DNA from: Azonexus sp. R2A61
Lineage (GTDB): Bacteria > Pseudomonadota > Gammaproteobacteria > Burkholderiales > Rhodocyclaceae
NCBI RefSeq assembly: GCF_021401135.1
Contig: NZ_JACBFO010000004.1
Coordinates: 359,132 to 423,131 of the forward strand
Direction: 5' to 3'
DNA: 64,000 nt
The notes under the pieces were generated by a model, which made no database searches, was not told the origin of the DNA, and worked only from the letters and a program-made list of their open reading frames with translations. Position numbers and translations under genes: made by a program. Below are positions 1-8,209 of the stretch, in pieces (positions within the stretch are counted from its first letter, which is position 1; each line of letters begins with the position of its first letter).

Positions 1-29
1 GCGCTCCGGAGAATTGTTTGAGAAAAGGG

Positions 30-275
30 CTTGACAAATGCCGTGTCAAGCCAAGTTATGCACAGAATTGGCGCGTCGTTTCCGTTTGTTGAAAATTGGA
101 TTGCCGGATTTGACATATCCTGTGCGCGATTTGATATATCGTTGAAAATCAATGGCTTGCGGCATGGCTCAAGATTTGGGCAGGGTAGGGAAAAGCCTTG
201 CCGGACCGCCACTTAGCGGATTGTCCCATGATTCATTCACAGACTTATCCACAGTTTTTGTGGATAGTTTGAAAA
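30..275. other. Origin-like cluster of DnaA boxes and AT-rich 13-mers
   Basis: No gene is supported in 1-395. The stretch holds an exact DnaA-box consensus TTATGCACA (56-64), an exact TTATCCACA (245-253), a one-mismatch inverted box (259-267) and a one-mismatch box TCATTCACA (233-241). Between the outer boxes lie two 13-mers, GATTTGACATATC (107-119) and GATTTGATATATC (128-140), identical at 12 of 13 positions and spaced like origin-unwinding repeats. GTTGAAAAT also occurs twice (about 89 and 141). A perfect inverted repeat, CTTGACA and TGTCAAG with 7 bases between (30-50), sits to the left. Boxes plus AT-rich 13-mers are the textbook build of a bacterial oriC. dnaA and dnaN are not in the window, so this stays a candidate; a DnaA-regulated promoter of a gene to the left is the main alternative. 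Confidence 0.45.
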
Positions 276-395
276 CCCGTCGGCCGGCGCGGCGATTGGG
301 GGGCGAACTTAAAGTAAAACCTGAGATTTGCCGCGTATTTTGTTGCGCTGCAATATCGGCAAGGGCTGATGTTCAAGCCCTCGCCGATGTCGCCA

Positions 396-2477
396 TCACT
401 TGACCCGCATGCCGGGTTGCGCACCGCTGTCGGGCGACAGCAGGTAGAGGCCCGGGGTCTTGCCGTCGAGGTCGGAGGCGGCCAGCACCATGCCCTCGGA
501 GAGGCCGAACTTCATCTTGCGTGGCGCCAGGTTGGCGACCATCACGGTCAGCCGGCCGATCAGCTGCGCCGGGTCGTAGGCCGACTTGATGCCGGCGAAG
601 ACATTGCGCGTCTTTTCTTCGCCAATGTCCAGCGTCAGACGGACCAGCTTGTCGGCGCCTTCGACGTGCTCGGCATTGACGATCCTGGCGATGCGCAGGT
701 CGACCTTCATGAAGTCGTCGATGGTGCACAGGCCGTCGGTGCTGGCCGGGGCGGCTTCGGCCGGCTTGGCGGTTTTTGCTGTTTTTCCGGCGTCGACCGC
801 AGCAACCGGGGCCAGCGACTGCTTGTTGGCTTCGATCAGCGCCTCGATCTGCTTGCCGTCGACGCGCGTCATCAGGTGGCTGTAGGCGTTGATCGCGTGG
901 CCGCCGGCGAGCAGCGTGCCGGCGTCGGCCCAGGTCAGCGGCGCCAGGTTCATGAAGGCCTCGACCTTGGCGGCGGTGGCCGGCAGCACCGGCTTGAGCA
1001 GCACGGTGAGCAGGCGGAACAGGTTGAGCGCGTTCGAGCAGGCGGCGTGCAGTTCGCTGTCCTTGCCTTCCTGCTTGGCCAGTTCCCAGGGCTTGACGCT
1101 GTCGACGTACTGGTTGGCGCCGTCGGTCAGGACCATGATCTCGCGGATCGCCTTGCTGAATTCGCGGGCTTCGAACAGTTCGGCAACGCGCGGCGCCGCC
1201 TCGCGAATGGCGCGGATCGCCGGCAGGCTGTCGTCGGCCGGCGCCAGTTGCCCGTTGAAGCGCTTGGCGATGAAACCGGCGGCGCGGCTGGCGATGTTGA
1301 CGTACTTGCCGACCAGGTCCGAATTCACCCGAGCGACGAAGTCGTCGAAGCTGAGGTCGATGTCTTCCATCGTGTTCGACAGCTTGGCGGCGAAGTAGTA
1401 GCGCAGCCATTCCGGGTTCATGCCGCTGTTGAGGAAGCTCTCGGCGGTGATGAAGGTGCCGCGCGATTTCGACATTTTTGCGCCGTCGACCGTCAGAAAG
1501 CCGTGCGCGAAGATCTTGGTCGGCGTGCGGAAGCCGGCATGCTGCAGCTCGGCCGGCCAGAACAGCGCGTGGAAGTAGAGGATGTCCTTGCCGATGAAGT
1601 GGTACAGCTCGGTCGTCGAATCCTTGTTGAAGAACTCGTCGAAATCGAGGCCCTTCTGCGCGCACAGGTTGCGGAACGACCCCATGTAGCCAATCGGCGC
1701 GTCGAGCCAGACGTAGAAGTACTTGCCCGGCGCGTCGGGAATCTCGAAACCGAAGTAGGGCGCGTCGCGCGAGATGTCCCAGTCGGTCAGCCTGTTGTCG
1801 CCGGGGGCACCCAGCCATTCCTGCATCTTGTTGGCGGCTTCGGCCTGCAGTACGCCGCTGCTGGTGTATTCGCGCAGGAAGGCTTCGCAGCGCGGGTCGG
1901 AGAGCTTGAAGAAGTAGTGGTCGGAGTGGCGCAGTTCCGGCTTGGCGCCGGAGACGGCCGAGAACGGCTCGATCAGGTCGGTCGGCGCGTAGGCGGCGCC
2001 GCAGACCTCGCAGTTGTCGCCGTACTGGTCCTTGGCGTGGCACTTCGGGCACTCGCCCTTGATGAAGCGGTCGGGCAGGAACATGTGCTTGACCGGGTCG
2101 TAGTACTGCTCGATCGAGCGTACCTCGATCAGGCCGGCGGCCTTGAGCTTGCCGTAGATGTCGTTGGCGCATTCGCGGGTTTCCGGCGAGTGCGTGCTGT
2201 AGTAATTGTCGAAGCCGACCAGGAAGCCGGCGAAGTCGCGCGAATGCTCGCCATGCACGCGGGCGATCAGCTGTTCCGGCGTGATCCCTTCCTTTTCGGC
2301 GCGGAGCATGATCGGCGTGCCGTGCGTGTCGTCGGCGCAGACGTACCAGCACTCGTTGCCGGACATCTTCTGGAAACGCACCCAGATGTCGGTCTGGATG
2401 TATTCGACGAGGTGGCCGAGGTGGATGGCGCCGTTGGCGTAAGGCAGGGCGGAGGTGACGAGGATCTTGCGCGACAT
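396..2477 (-). CDS. metG: Methionyl-tRNA synthetase
   Basis: Charges tRNA-Met with methionine in the cytoplasm. The protein has 693 residues, the normal length for the long bacterial form. The class I signature HLGH is at residues 19-22. Four cysteines in two CxxC pairs near residues 143-160 form the zinc knuckle, and KMSKS lies near residue 331. The last ~100 residues are the EMAP/Trbp111-like tRNA-binding domain that dimerises the enzyme. The start follows directly from the N-terminal family consensus ([15 protein letters not shown]). It is transcribed away from mrp, a divergent pairing that is common in proteobacteria, but here a response-regulator gene lies between them. One copy of the TGCGGTCGAC word lies inside it (792-801). 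Confidence 0.97.
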   Translation of the reverse strand: MSRKILVTSALPYANGAIHLGHLVEYIQTDIWVRFQKMSGNECWYVCADDTHGTPIMLRAEKEGITPEQLIARVHGEHSRDFAGFLVGFDNYYSTHSPETRECANDIYGKLKAAGLIEVRSIEQYYDPVKHMFLPDRFIKGECPKCHAKDQYGDNCEVCGAAYAPTDLIEPFSAVSGAKPELRHSDHYFFKLSDPRCEAFLREYTSSGVLQAEAANKMQEWLGAPGDNRLTDWDISRDAPYFGFEIPDAPGKYFYVWLDAPIGYMGSFRNLCAQKGLDFDEFFNKDSTTELYHFIGKDILYFHALFWPAELQHAGFRTPTKIFAHGFLTVDGAKMSKSRGTFITAESFLNSGMNPEWLRYYFAAKLSNTMEDIDLSFDDFVARVNSDLVGKYVNIASRAAGFIAKRFNGQLAPADDSLPAIRAIREAAPRVAELFEAREFSKAIREIMVLTDGANQYVDSVKPWELAKQEGKDSELHAACSNALNLFRLLTVLLKPVLPATAAKVEAFMNLAPLTWADAGTLLAGGHAINAYSHLMTRVDGKQIEALIEANKQSLAPVAAVDAGKTAKTAKPAEAAPASTDGLCTIDDFMKVDLRIARIVNAEHVEGADKLVRLTLDIGEEKTRNVFAGIKSAYDPAQLIGRLTVMVANLAPRKMKFGLSEGMVLAASDLDGKTPGLYLLSPDSGAQPGMRVK

Positions 2478-2646
2478 GGCGAATGCTTCGTTGCTGGGAA
2501 AGCGCGCATTTTACCGCGGGCGGACGGGTGTCGTCCCGGCTGCGCCGGTATCGAAAGTAAACGAATGTGAAAACTTGGAAAGAATGTGGCGACTTGCATT
2601 GCCGCTGGCATGTGCACTGGGCATCATGCCGGGTGGAGGATTGATC

Positions 2647-3333
2647 ATGAAATTTGCCATCATCGAAGACAGCCGCAGCCAGGCCGAAGTGCTGAAAGCC
2701 CTGCTCAGGAGCGAAGGACATCAGGTCGAGGTGTTTGCCGACGGCGCCAGTTTCCTGGCGGCGATCGAGACGCGCAGCTTCGATTTCTACCTGGTCGACT
2801 GGATGTTGCCCGACATCGATGGCGACGTACTGGTCACCCGGGTGCGCGAACGTTTCGGCTGGGAGGTTCCCGTCATGGTGTGCACCGCGCGGACCGACGA
2901 GGAGTGCGCCGCGGACATGCTGCGCCTGGGGGCGGACGATTTCGTGCCCAAACCGGTCCGCTACATGGAATTCATGGCGCGTGTCGACGCATTGTTGCGG
3001 CGTCGCCGGGTGCGGGTGCCCAGCGAACTGCACGTCGGGAACATCGATGTCGATCTGGATGGTCGGCGCATCCTGATGGCCGGCGCACCGATCGAACTGA
3101 CGCAGCGGGAATACGACCTGGCGGTGGTTTTCCTGCGTAACGTCGGCCGGGTGATGCCGCGCGAGGAACTGCTGAGCTCCATCTGGGCGCGCGAAGCCGA
3201 CGTCGATACCCGGACCGTGGACACGCACGCCAGCCGCCTGCGCAAGAAGCTGGGACTGGCGGGCGAAAGCGGCTTGATGCTGACCTCGGTCTATGGTCAG
3301 GGCTATCGTCTCGACACCGTGCAGGCGGGCTGA
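2647..3333 (+). CDS. OmpR/PhoB-family response regulator, orphan
   Basis: Two-component transcription factor of 228 residues. The receiver domain (1-120) has the acidic pair E7/D8, the likely phosphorylated D51 in VDWMLPD, T80 and K102 (followed by P103), so it should be phosphorylatable. A winged-helix DNA-binding domain covers about 125-228. ATG 2647 is chosen because GGAGGA lies about 7 bases upstream and the receiver fold begins right there; the frame is open further upstream but that stretch resembles nothing. No histidine kinase gene is adjacent on either side, so its partner must be elsewhere. It sits between metG and mrp, genes it has no obvious link with. The target genes cannot be told from sequence. 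Confidence 0.9.
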   Translation: MKFAIIEDSRSQAEVLKALLRSEGHQVEVFADGASFLAAIETRSFDFYLVDWMLPDIDGDVLVTRVRERFGWEVPVMVCTARTDEECAADMLRLGADDFVPKPVRYMEFMARVDALLRRRRVRVPSELHVGNIDVDLDGRRILMAGAPIELTQREYDLAVVFLRNVGRVMPREELLSSIWAREADVDTRTVDTHASRLRKKLGLAGESGLMLTSVYGQGYRLDTVQAG

Positions 3334-3352
3334 AGCGGGTCGGCGATTCGGC

Positions 3353-3358
3353 TATACT
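3353..3358 (+). promoter_or_regulatory. Probable -10 box of apbC/mrp
   Basis: TATACT lies 47 bases before the mrp start, between the regulator stop and mrp. No convincing -35 hexamer is visible at the right distance, so this is a weak call. Confidence 0.35.
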
Positions 3359-3404
3359 CCAGCAGTTCGGTCGGGTATTCCGGCCGTTACCCAACGGAGC
3401 AGAT

Positions 3405-4496
3405 ATGAGCGTCACGGAACAGCAGGTCAAGGCCGCCCTCGAGAATGCGGTCGACCCGAATACGGGCAAGAATTTCGTCGCCGGCAAGGCCCTGAAGAAC
3501 CTGAAGCTGGACGGCGGCAATGTCGCCTTCGACATCGAGCTGGGTTATCCGGCGAACAGCCAGATTGAAATCATCCGCCGGCAGGTGACCGAGGCCGTCG
3601 CTGCGGTGCCGGGCGTGGCCCAGGTGTCCGCCAATGTTTACAGCCGGATCGTCGCCCATTCGGTGCAACTCGGCGTCAAGCTGCTGCCCGGCGTGAAGAA
3701 CATCATCGCCGTGGCTTCCGGCAAGGGCGGCGTCGGCAAGAGCACGACGGCGGTCAACCTGGCGCTGGCACTGGCCCAGGAAGGCGCCCGGGTCGGCATC
3801 CTGGATGCCGACATCTACGGGCCATCGCAGCCGCAGATGCTCGGCCTGGCCGGACGGCAGCCGGATTCGAAGGACGGCAAGACGATGGAGCCGCTCGAGG
3901 CTTACGGGGTGCAGGCAATCTCGATCGGTTTCATGGTCGACGTCGAAACGCCGATGGTCTGGCGTGGCCCGATGGTTGTCCAGGCGCTCGACCAGATGCT
4001 CAACCAGACCAACTGGCAGGATCTCGATTATCTGGTCGTCGACATGCCGCCGGGCACCGGCGACATCCAGTTGTCGCTGGCCCAGAAGGTGCCGGTCACC
4101 GGTGCCGTGATCGTCACGACGCCGCAGGACATCGCCCTGATCGATGCCCGCAAGGGCTTGAAGATGTTCGAGAAGGTCAATATCCCGATCATCGGCATCG
4201 TCGAAAACATGAGCATCCATGTTTGTTCGAATTGCGGCCATGCCGAACACATTTTCGGCGAAGGCGGCGGCGAGCAGATGTGCAAGGACTATGGCACCGA
4301 ATTCCTCGGCAGTCTGCCGCTGGAAATGTCCATCCGCCAGATGGCCGACGGCGGCAAGCCGACGGTGGTCGGGGCGCCTGAGTCGAAGGTTGCAGAAATC
4401 TATCGCGGCATCGCCCGCCGGGTCGCCGTGCGGATTGCCGAGAAGGCCAAGGACATGAGTTCGAAGTTCCCCAACATCGTCGTGCAGAACACCTGA
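3405..4496 (+). CDS. apbC: Mrp/ApbC family Fe-S cluster carrier ATPase
   Basis: Cytoplasmic P-loop ATPase that binds and hands on iron-sulfur clusters to apoproteins. The protein has 363 residues. An N-terminal MIP18/DUF59 domain covers about 1-85. The deviant Walker A motif SGKGGVGKST lies at 105-114, and the cluster-binding CxxC pair (C274, C277) is present, so the protein looks intact. The gene is followed by a hairpin terminator (4521-4549) and then dcd. The TGCGGTCGAC word occurs at 3446-3455, encoding Ala-Val-Asp. Confidence 0.95.
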   Translation: MSVTEQQVKAALENAVDPNTGKNFVAGKALKNLKLDGGNVAFDIELGYPANSQIEIIRRQVTEAVAAVPGVAQVSANVYSRIVAHSVQLGVKLLPGVKNIIAVASGKGGVGKSTTAVNLALALAQEGARVGILDADIYGPSQPQMLGLAGRQPDSKDGKTMEPLEAYGVQAISIGFMVDVETPMVWRGPMVVQALDQMLNQTNWQDLDYLVVDMPPGTGDIQLSLAQKVPVTGAVIVTTPQDIALIDARKGLKMFEKVNIPIIGIVENMSIHVCSNCGHAEHIFGEGGGEQMCKDYGTEFLGSLPLEMSIRQMADGGKPTVVGAPESKVAEIYRGIARRVAVRIAEKAKDMSSKFPNIVVQNT

Positions 4497-4520
4497 TTTT
4501 TGTCGACAAAACGCTGGGCA

Positions 4521-4549
4521 AAGGCGGGTAGAATCCCGCCTTTATTTTT
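4521..4549 (+). terminator. Intrinsic terminator after apbC
   Basis: AAGGCGGG (4521-4528) and CCCGCCTT (4535-4542) form a stem around a six-base loop, followed by a T-rich run to 4549. The loop TAGAAT is also a good -10 hexamer, so it may double as part of the dcd promoter; no matching -35 is visible. Confidence 0.65.
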
Positions 4550-4570
4550 GGTTGACCGCAGGATTCCCGT

Positions 4571-5137
4571 ATGGCCATCAAATCGGACAAGTGGATACGC
4601 CGCATGGCGGAAGAGCACGGCATGATCGAGCCCTTCGAGCCGGGCCTGGTGCGCGAGGCAAACGGCCAGAAGATCGTTTCCTACGGCACCTCGAGCTACG
4701 GTTACGACATCCGCTGCGCGCGCGAATTCAAGGTGTTTACCAATATCAACTCGACCGTCGTCGATCCGAAGCAGTTCGATGAAAAGAACTACGTCGACAT
4801 CGAGGGCGACTACTGCATCATTCCGCCCAACTCCTTTGCCCTGGCGCGCACCGTCGAGTATTTTCGCATTCCGCGTTCGGTGCTGACCGTCTGCCTCGGC
4901 AAATCGACCTATGCGCGCTGCGGCATCATCGTCAATGTGACCCCGTTCGAACCGGAATGGGAAGGCTACGTGACGCTGGAGTTTTCCAACACCACGCCGC
5001 TGCCGGCCAAGATTTACGCTGGTGAGGGCTGTGCCCAGGTGCTGTTCTTCGAGTCCGACGAAATCTGCGAGACCTCCTACCGCGACCGCGGCGGCAAATA
5101 TCAGGGCCAGGTGGGTGTCACCCTGCCCAAGATCTGA
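4571..5137 (+). CDS. dcd: dCTP deaminase
   Basis: Deaminates dCTP to dUTP, the precursor for dTMP synthesis by ThyA (encoded at 12934-13728). The 188-residue length is exactly that of the trimeric proteobacterial enzyme. The family motif SSYGYDIR is near residues 38-45, and the conserved block [15 protein letters not shown] carries the catalytic glutamate (about residue 138). It lies 74 bases after apbC with a terminator between, so it is probably transcribed independently. The ATG is the first in frame and gives the conserved N-terminus [10 protein letters not shown]. Confidence 0.96.
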   Translation: MAIKSDKWIRRMAEEHGMIEPFEPGLVREANGQKIVSYGTSSYGYDIRCAREFKVFTNINSTVVDPKQFDEKNYVDIEGDYCIIPPNSFALARTVEYFRIPRSVLTVCLGKSTYARCGIIVNVTPFEPEWEGYVTLEFSNTTPLPAKIYAGEGCAQVLFFESDEICETSYRDRGGKYQGQVGVTLPKI

Positions 5138-5168
5138 CGCCGTCCGGTAACGAAACCGACTTATCCTT

Positions 5169-5188
5169 CGACCCGCTGCGGCGGGTCG
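5169..5188 (+). terminator. Hairpin between dcd and the decarboxylase gene
   Basis: CGACCCGC and GCGGGTCG form an 8-bp stem with a 4-base loop. Only four T residues follow (in GCCGCTTTT), so termination is uncertain; it could also be a leader hairpin of the downstream gene. Confidence 0.35.
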
Positions 5189-5207
5189 CCGCTTTTGGGG
5201 ATACACC

Positions 5208-7439
5208 ATGCGCTTCCATTTCCCGGTCATCATCATCGATGAAGACTTCCGTTCCGAAAACGCCTCCGGGCTGGGTATCCGGGCGCTGGCCGACGCCTTG
5301 CAGAGCGAGGGGCTGGAAGTGCTCGGCGTCACCAGCTACGGTGACCTGACCTCGTTCGCCCAGCAGCAAAGCCGGGCATCGGCCTTCATTCTGTCGATCG
5401 ACGACGAGGAACTGGCGCTCGAACCGGAAGAGACGCTCGCCGAACTGCGCGCCTTCGTCGGCGAAATCCGCCACAAGAACGCCGAAATCCCGATCTTCCT
5501 GCACGGCGAGACGCGCACCAGCCGCCACATCCCGAACGACATCCTGCGCGAGCTGCACGGTTTCATCCACATGCACGAGGACACGCCGGAGTTCATCGCC
5601 CGCAACATCAAGCGCGAGGCGCATGCCTATCTCGACAGCCTGCCGCCGCCCTTCTTCCGCGCGCTGACGCATTACGCCGCCGACGGTTCCTATTCCTGGC
5701 ACTGCCCCGGCCACTCGGGCGGCGTCGCCTTCCTGAAGTCGCCGGTCGGCCAGATGTTCCACCAGTTCTTCGGCGAGAACATGCTGCGTGCCGACGTCTG
5801 CAATGCCGTGGAAGAGCTCGGCCAGCTGCTCGACCACACCGGCCCGGTGGCCGCTTCCGAGCGCAACGCGGCGCGTATCTTCAACTGCGACCACCTCTAC
5901 TTCGTCACCAACGGCACTTCGACCTCGAACAAGATCGTCTGGAACTCGACCGTGGCGCCGGGCGACATCGTTGTCGTCGACCGCAACTGCCACAAGTCGA
6001 TCCTGCACTCGATCATCATGACCGGCGCCATCCCGGTGTTCCTGATGCCGACGCGCAACAACTTCGGCATCATCGGGCCGATCCCGAAGAGCGAGTTCGC
6101 CTGGGAAAACATCCAGAAGAAAATCGACGCCAATCCCTTCATCGAGGACAAGACGGCGAAGCCGCGCGTGCTCACCATCACCCAGTCGACCTACGACGGC
6201 GTGCTCTACAACGTCGAGGACATCAAGGAAATGCTCGACGGCCGCATCGACACCCTGCACTTCGACGAAGCCTGGCTGCCGCACGCCGCCTTCCACGATT
6301 TCTACGGCGATTACCACGCCATCGGCGCCGATCGCCAGCGCTGCAAGGAATCGATGATCTTCGCCACGCAGTCCACGCACAAGCTGCTCGCCGGTCTCTC
6401 GCAGGCCTCGCAGATCCTCGTCCAGGATTGCCAGGAGCGCCAGCTCGACCGCGATGCCTTCAACGAGGCCTACCTGATGCATACCTCGACCTCGCCGCAG
6501 TACTCGATCATCGCCTCCTGCGACGTCGCCGCGGCGATGATGGAAGCGCCCGGCGGCACCGCGCTGGTCGAGGAATCGATTGCCGAGGCGCTCGACTTCC
6601 GCCGCGCCATGCGCAAGGTCGACGAGGAATGGGGCACCGGCTGGTGGTTCAAGGTCTGGGGCCCGGACGACCTGTCCGAGGAAGGCATCGAAGAGCGCGA
6701 CGCCTGGATGCTCAAGCCCGGCCACCGCTGGCACGGCTTCGGCAAGCTCGCCGAAGGCTTCAACATGCTCGACCCGATCAAGGCGACGATCATCACCCCG
6801 GGCCTCGACGTCGATGGCGACTTCGGCGAGCGCGGCATTCCGGCGGCGATCGTCACCAAGTACCTCGCCGAACACGGCGTCATCGTCGAGAAGTGCGGCC
6901 TCTACAGCTTCTTCATCATGTTCACCATCGGCATCACCAAGGGCCGCTGGAACACGCTGGTCACCGCGCTGCAGCAGTTCAAGGACGATTACGACAAGAA
7001 CCAGCCACTGTGGAAGGTGCTGCCCGAGTTCGTGCAGAAGAATCCGCGCTACGAGCGCATGGGGCTGAAGGACCTGTGCAAGCAGATTCACGCGGTGTAC
7101 AAGGAAAACGACGTGGCCCGCCTGACCACCGAGATGTACCTCTCGGACATGGTGCCGGCGATGCGTCCGGCCGACGCCTGGGCGCGCATGGCGCACCGCG
7201 AGATCGAGCGCGTCCGCCTCGACGAGCTCGAAGGGCGCATCACCTCGGTACTGCTGACCCCCTATCCGCCGGGCATTCCGCTGCTGATCCCGGGCGAGCG
7301 CTTCAACGCCACCATCGTCCGCTACCTTAAGTTCGCGCGCGACTTCAACGCCCGCTTCCCCGGCTTCGAGACCGACATCCACGGGCTGGTCAAGCGCGAG
7401 GACGGCGAGTACTACGTCGACTGCGTGCGCCAGGGCTAA
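5208..7439 (+). CDS. Arginine/lysine/ornithine decarboxylase (fold type I, PLP)
   Basis: Large PLP-dependent basic amino acid decarboxylase of 743 residues, in the length range of AdiA, LdcI and SpeF. An N-terminal wing domain resembling a response-regulator fold covers about 1-130. The PLP-binding lysine is K392 in the motif QSTHKLL. The C-terminal domain ends normally. Such enzymes consume a proton while making agmatine, cadaverine or putrescine, for acid resistance or polyamine supply. No antiporter gene (adiC, cadB, potE) is adjacent, which leans towards a biosynthetic role, but this is inference. Substrate specificity cannot be decided by eye. The gene ends 3 bases before the FecR gene, so the two may be cotranscribed. 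Confidence 0.9.
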   Translation: MRFHFPVIIIDEDFRSENASGLGIRALADALQSEGLEVLGVTSYGDLTSFAQQQSRASAFILSIDDEELALEPEETLAELRAFVGEIRHKNAEIPIFLHGETRTSRHIPNDILRELHGFIHMHEDTPEFIARNIKREAHAYLDSLPPPFFRALTHYAADGSYSWHCPGHSGGVAFLKSPVGQMFHQFFGENMLRADVCNAVEELGQLLDHTGPVAASERNAARIFNCDHLYFVTNGTSTSNKIVWNSTVAPGDIVVVDRNCHKSILHSIIMTGAIPVFLMPTRNNFGIIGPIPKSEFAWENIQKKIDANPFIEDKTAKPRVLTITQSTYDGVLYNVEDIKEMLDGRIDTLHFDEAWLPHAAFHDFYGDYHAIGADRQRCKESMIFATQSTHKLLAGLSQASQILVQDCQERQLDRDAFNEAYLMHTSTSPQYSIIASCDVAAAMMEAPGGTALVEESIAEALDFRRAMRKVDEEWGTGWWFKVWGPDDLSEEGIEERDAWMLKPGHRWHGFGKLAEGFNMLDPIKATIITPGLDVDGDFGERGIPAAIVTKYLAEHGVIVEKCGLYSFFIMFTIGITKGRWNTLVTALQQFKDDYDKNQPLWKVLPEFVQKNPRYERMGLKDLCKQIHAVYKENDVARLTTEMYLSDMVPAMRPADAWARMAHREIERVRLDELEGRITSVLLTPYPPGIPLLIPGERFNATIVRYLKFARDFNARFPGFETDIHGLVKREDGEYYVDCVRQG

Positions 7440-7442
7440 GCC

Positions 7443-8156
7443 ATGCGCCGCCTCCTCTGCCTGATCTTCGCGCTGCTCTGTTGCGGCCATGCCTGGGCCG
7501 AGGTGGCTGCCAATGTGGTGTTTTTTACTGGTCAGCCGACGTTGACCGCAGCCGACGGGAAAACCCGGAAGCTGGCACGCGGCGACGAGGTGCGCGACGG
7601 CGAGACGATCGATACCGGCGACGGACGTGTGCAGTTGCGTTTTCGCGATGGCGCAACGATGTCGCTGCAACCGGCGACGCGTTTCCGGGTCGAGCGTTTC
7701 CGTTTCTCGGGGCCCGATGGCGGCGAAGCCGACGGGGTGGTGATGACCCTGGTCAAGGGCGCGCTGCGCACGGTGACCGGTCTGCTCGGCAAGCGTGACC
7801 GTACGCAGTACAAGGTCGGAACGACGGTCGCGACGATCGGCATCCGCGGCACCGAATATGGCGCAGTGCTTGATGGTTCGGGGCTGACCGTGACGACCTA
7901 CGTCGGGGTGGTCGAGGTCTGTAGCCAGGTGGGTTGTGTCGATGTCGAAGCTGGCCGCGCCGTCTGGGTTCGCGCGGCCAACGCCAAGCCCGAGTTGCGC
8001 GACGCCGGCGCCATGCGGAGCGAGATCAGCGCCGGCGATGTGATCCCCGAAGCGCCGATCGGCGGCTCGGCCGGCGTGCCATCGTCGGCAACGCCATCGG
8101 CCCCGACAACGACGACAAGCCCGACGTCCTCCCCGAGAGGGGGCGGAAAAATCTGA
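7443..8156 (+). CDS. Secreted FecR-domain protein
   Basis: A 237-residue exported protein of unknown role. Residues 1-19 are a signal peptide ending HAWA. A FecR domain follows (about 25-160), with the usual run of GD-x-V-RDG-x-T-IDTG, a glycine-rich beta segment, SLQP and VATIGIRGTEY. Four cysteines lie in the signal peptide and VEVCSQVGC regions. The tail from about residue 190 is rich in Ser, Thr and Pro and is probably disordered. This is not the classical inner-membrane FecR anti-sigma protein: there is no N-terminal sigma-binding region and no transmembrane helix beyond the signal. It starts the FecR/barrel/FecR cluster and probably acts in the periplasm. Confidence 0.85.
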   Translation: MRRLLCLIFALLCCGHAWAEVAANVVFFTGQPTLTAADGKTRKLARGDEVRDGETIDTGDGRVQLRFRDGATMSLQPATRFRVERFRFSGPDGGEADGVVMTLVKGALRTVTGLLGKRDRTQYKVGTTVATIGIRGTEYGAVLDGSGLTVTTYVGVVEVCSQVGCVDVEAGRAVWVRAANAKPELRDAGAMRSEISAGDVIPEAPIGGSAGVPSSATPSAPTTTTSPTSSPRGGGKI

Positions 8157-8209
8157 TGTGAAATCGTGTAAAGTCCTGACCGGGTTCGGGGGCTTTCGTG
8201 AGGACGGGG

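Noticed and set aside
359..385. AGGGCT/AGCCCT hairpin as a metG terminator
   Set aside because: The stem is plausible but no T run follows on the minus strand, so I do not list it as a feature.
152..403. 83-codon plus-strand frame in the left intergenic region
   Set aside because: Runs through DnaA-box-like sites, has no ribosome-binding site and no resemblance to any protein.
4552..4566. TTGACCGCA(GG) variants counted as copies of the 10-mer
   Set aside because: They differ at the second base (also 7544, 34314, 49049). They may be degenerate copies but were left out of the count of 19.
373..7670. Very long open frames opposite metG, mrp and the decarboxylase gene (e.g. 951 codons on the minus strand at 373-3228, 850 codons at 5118-7670, 733 codons on the plus strand at 369-2570)
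   Set aside because: They are antisense or out-of-frame shadows of GC-rich genes: low-complexity Arg/Ala/Gly/Val-rich translations with no domain and no ribosome-binding site.
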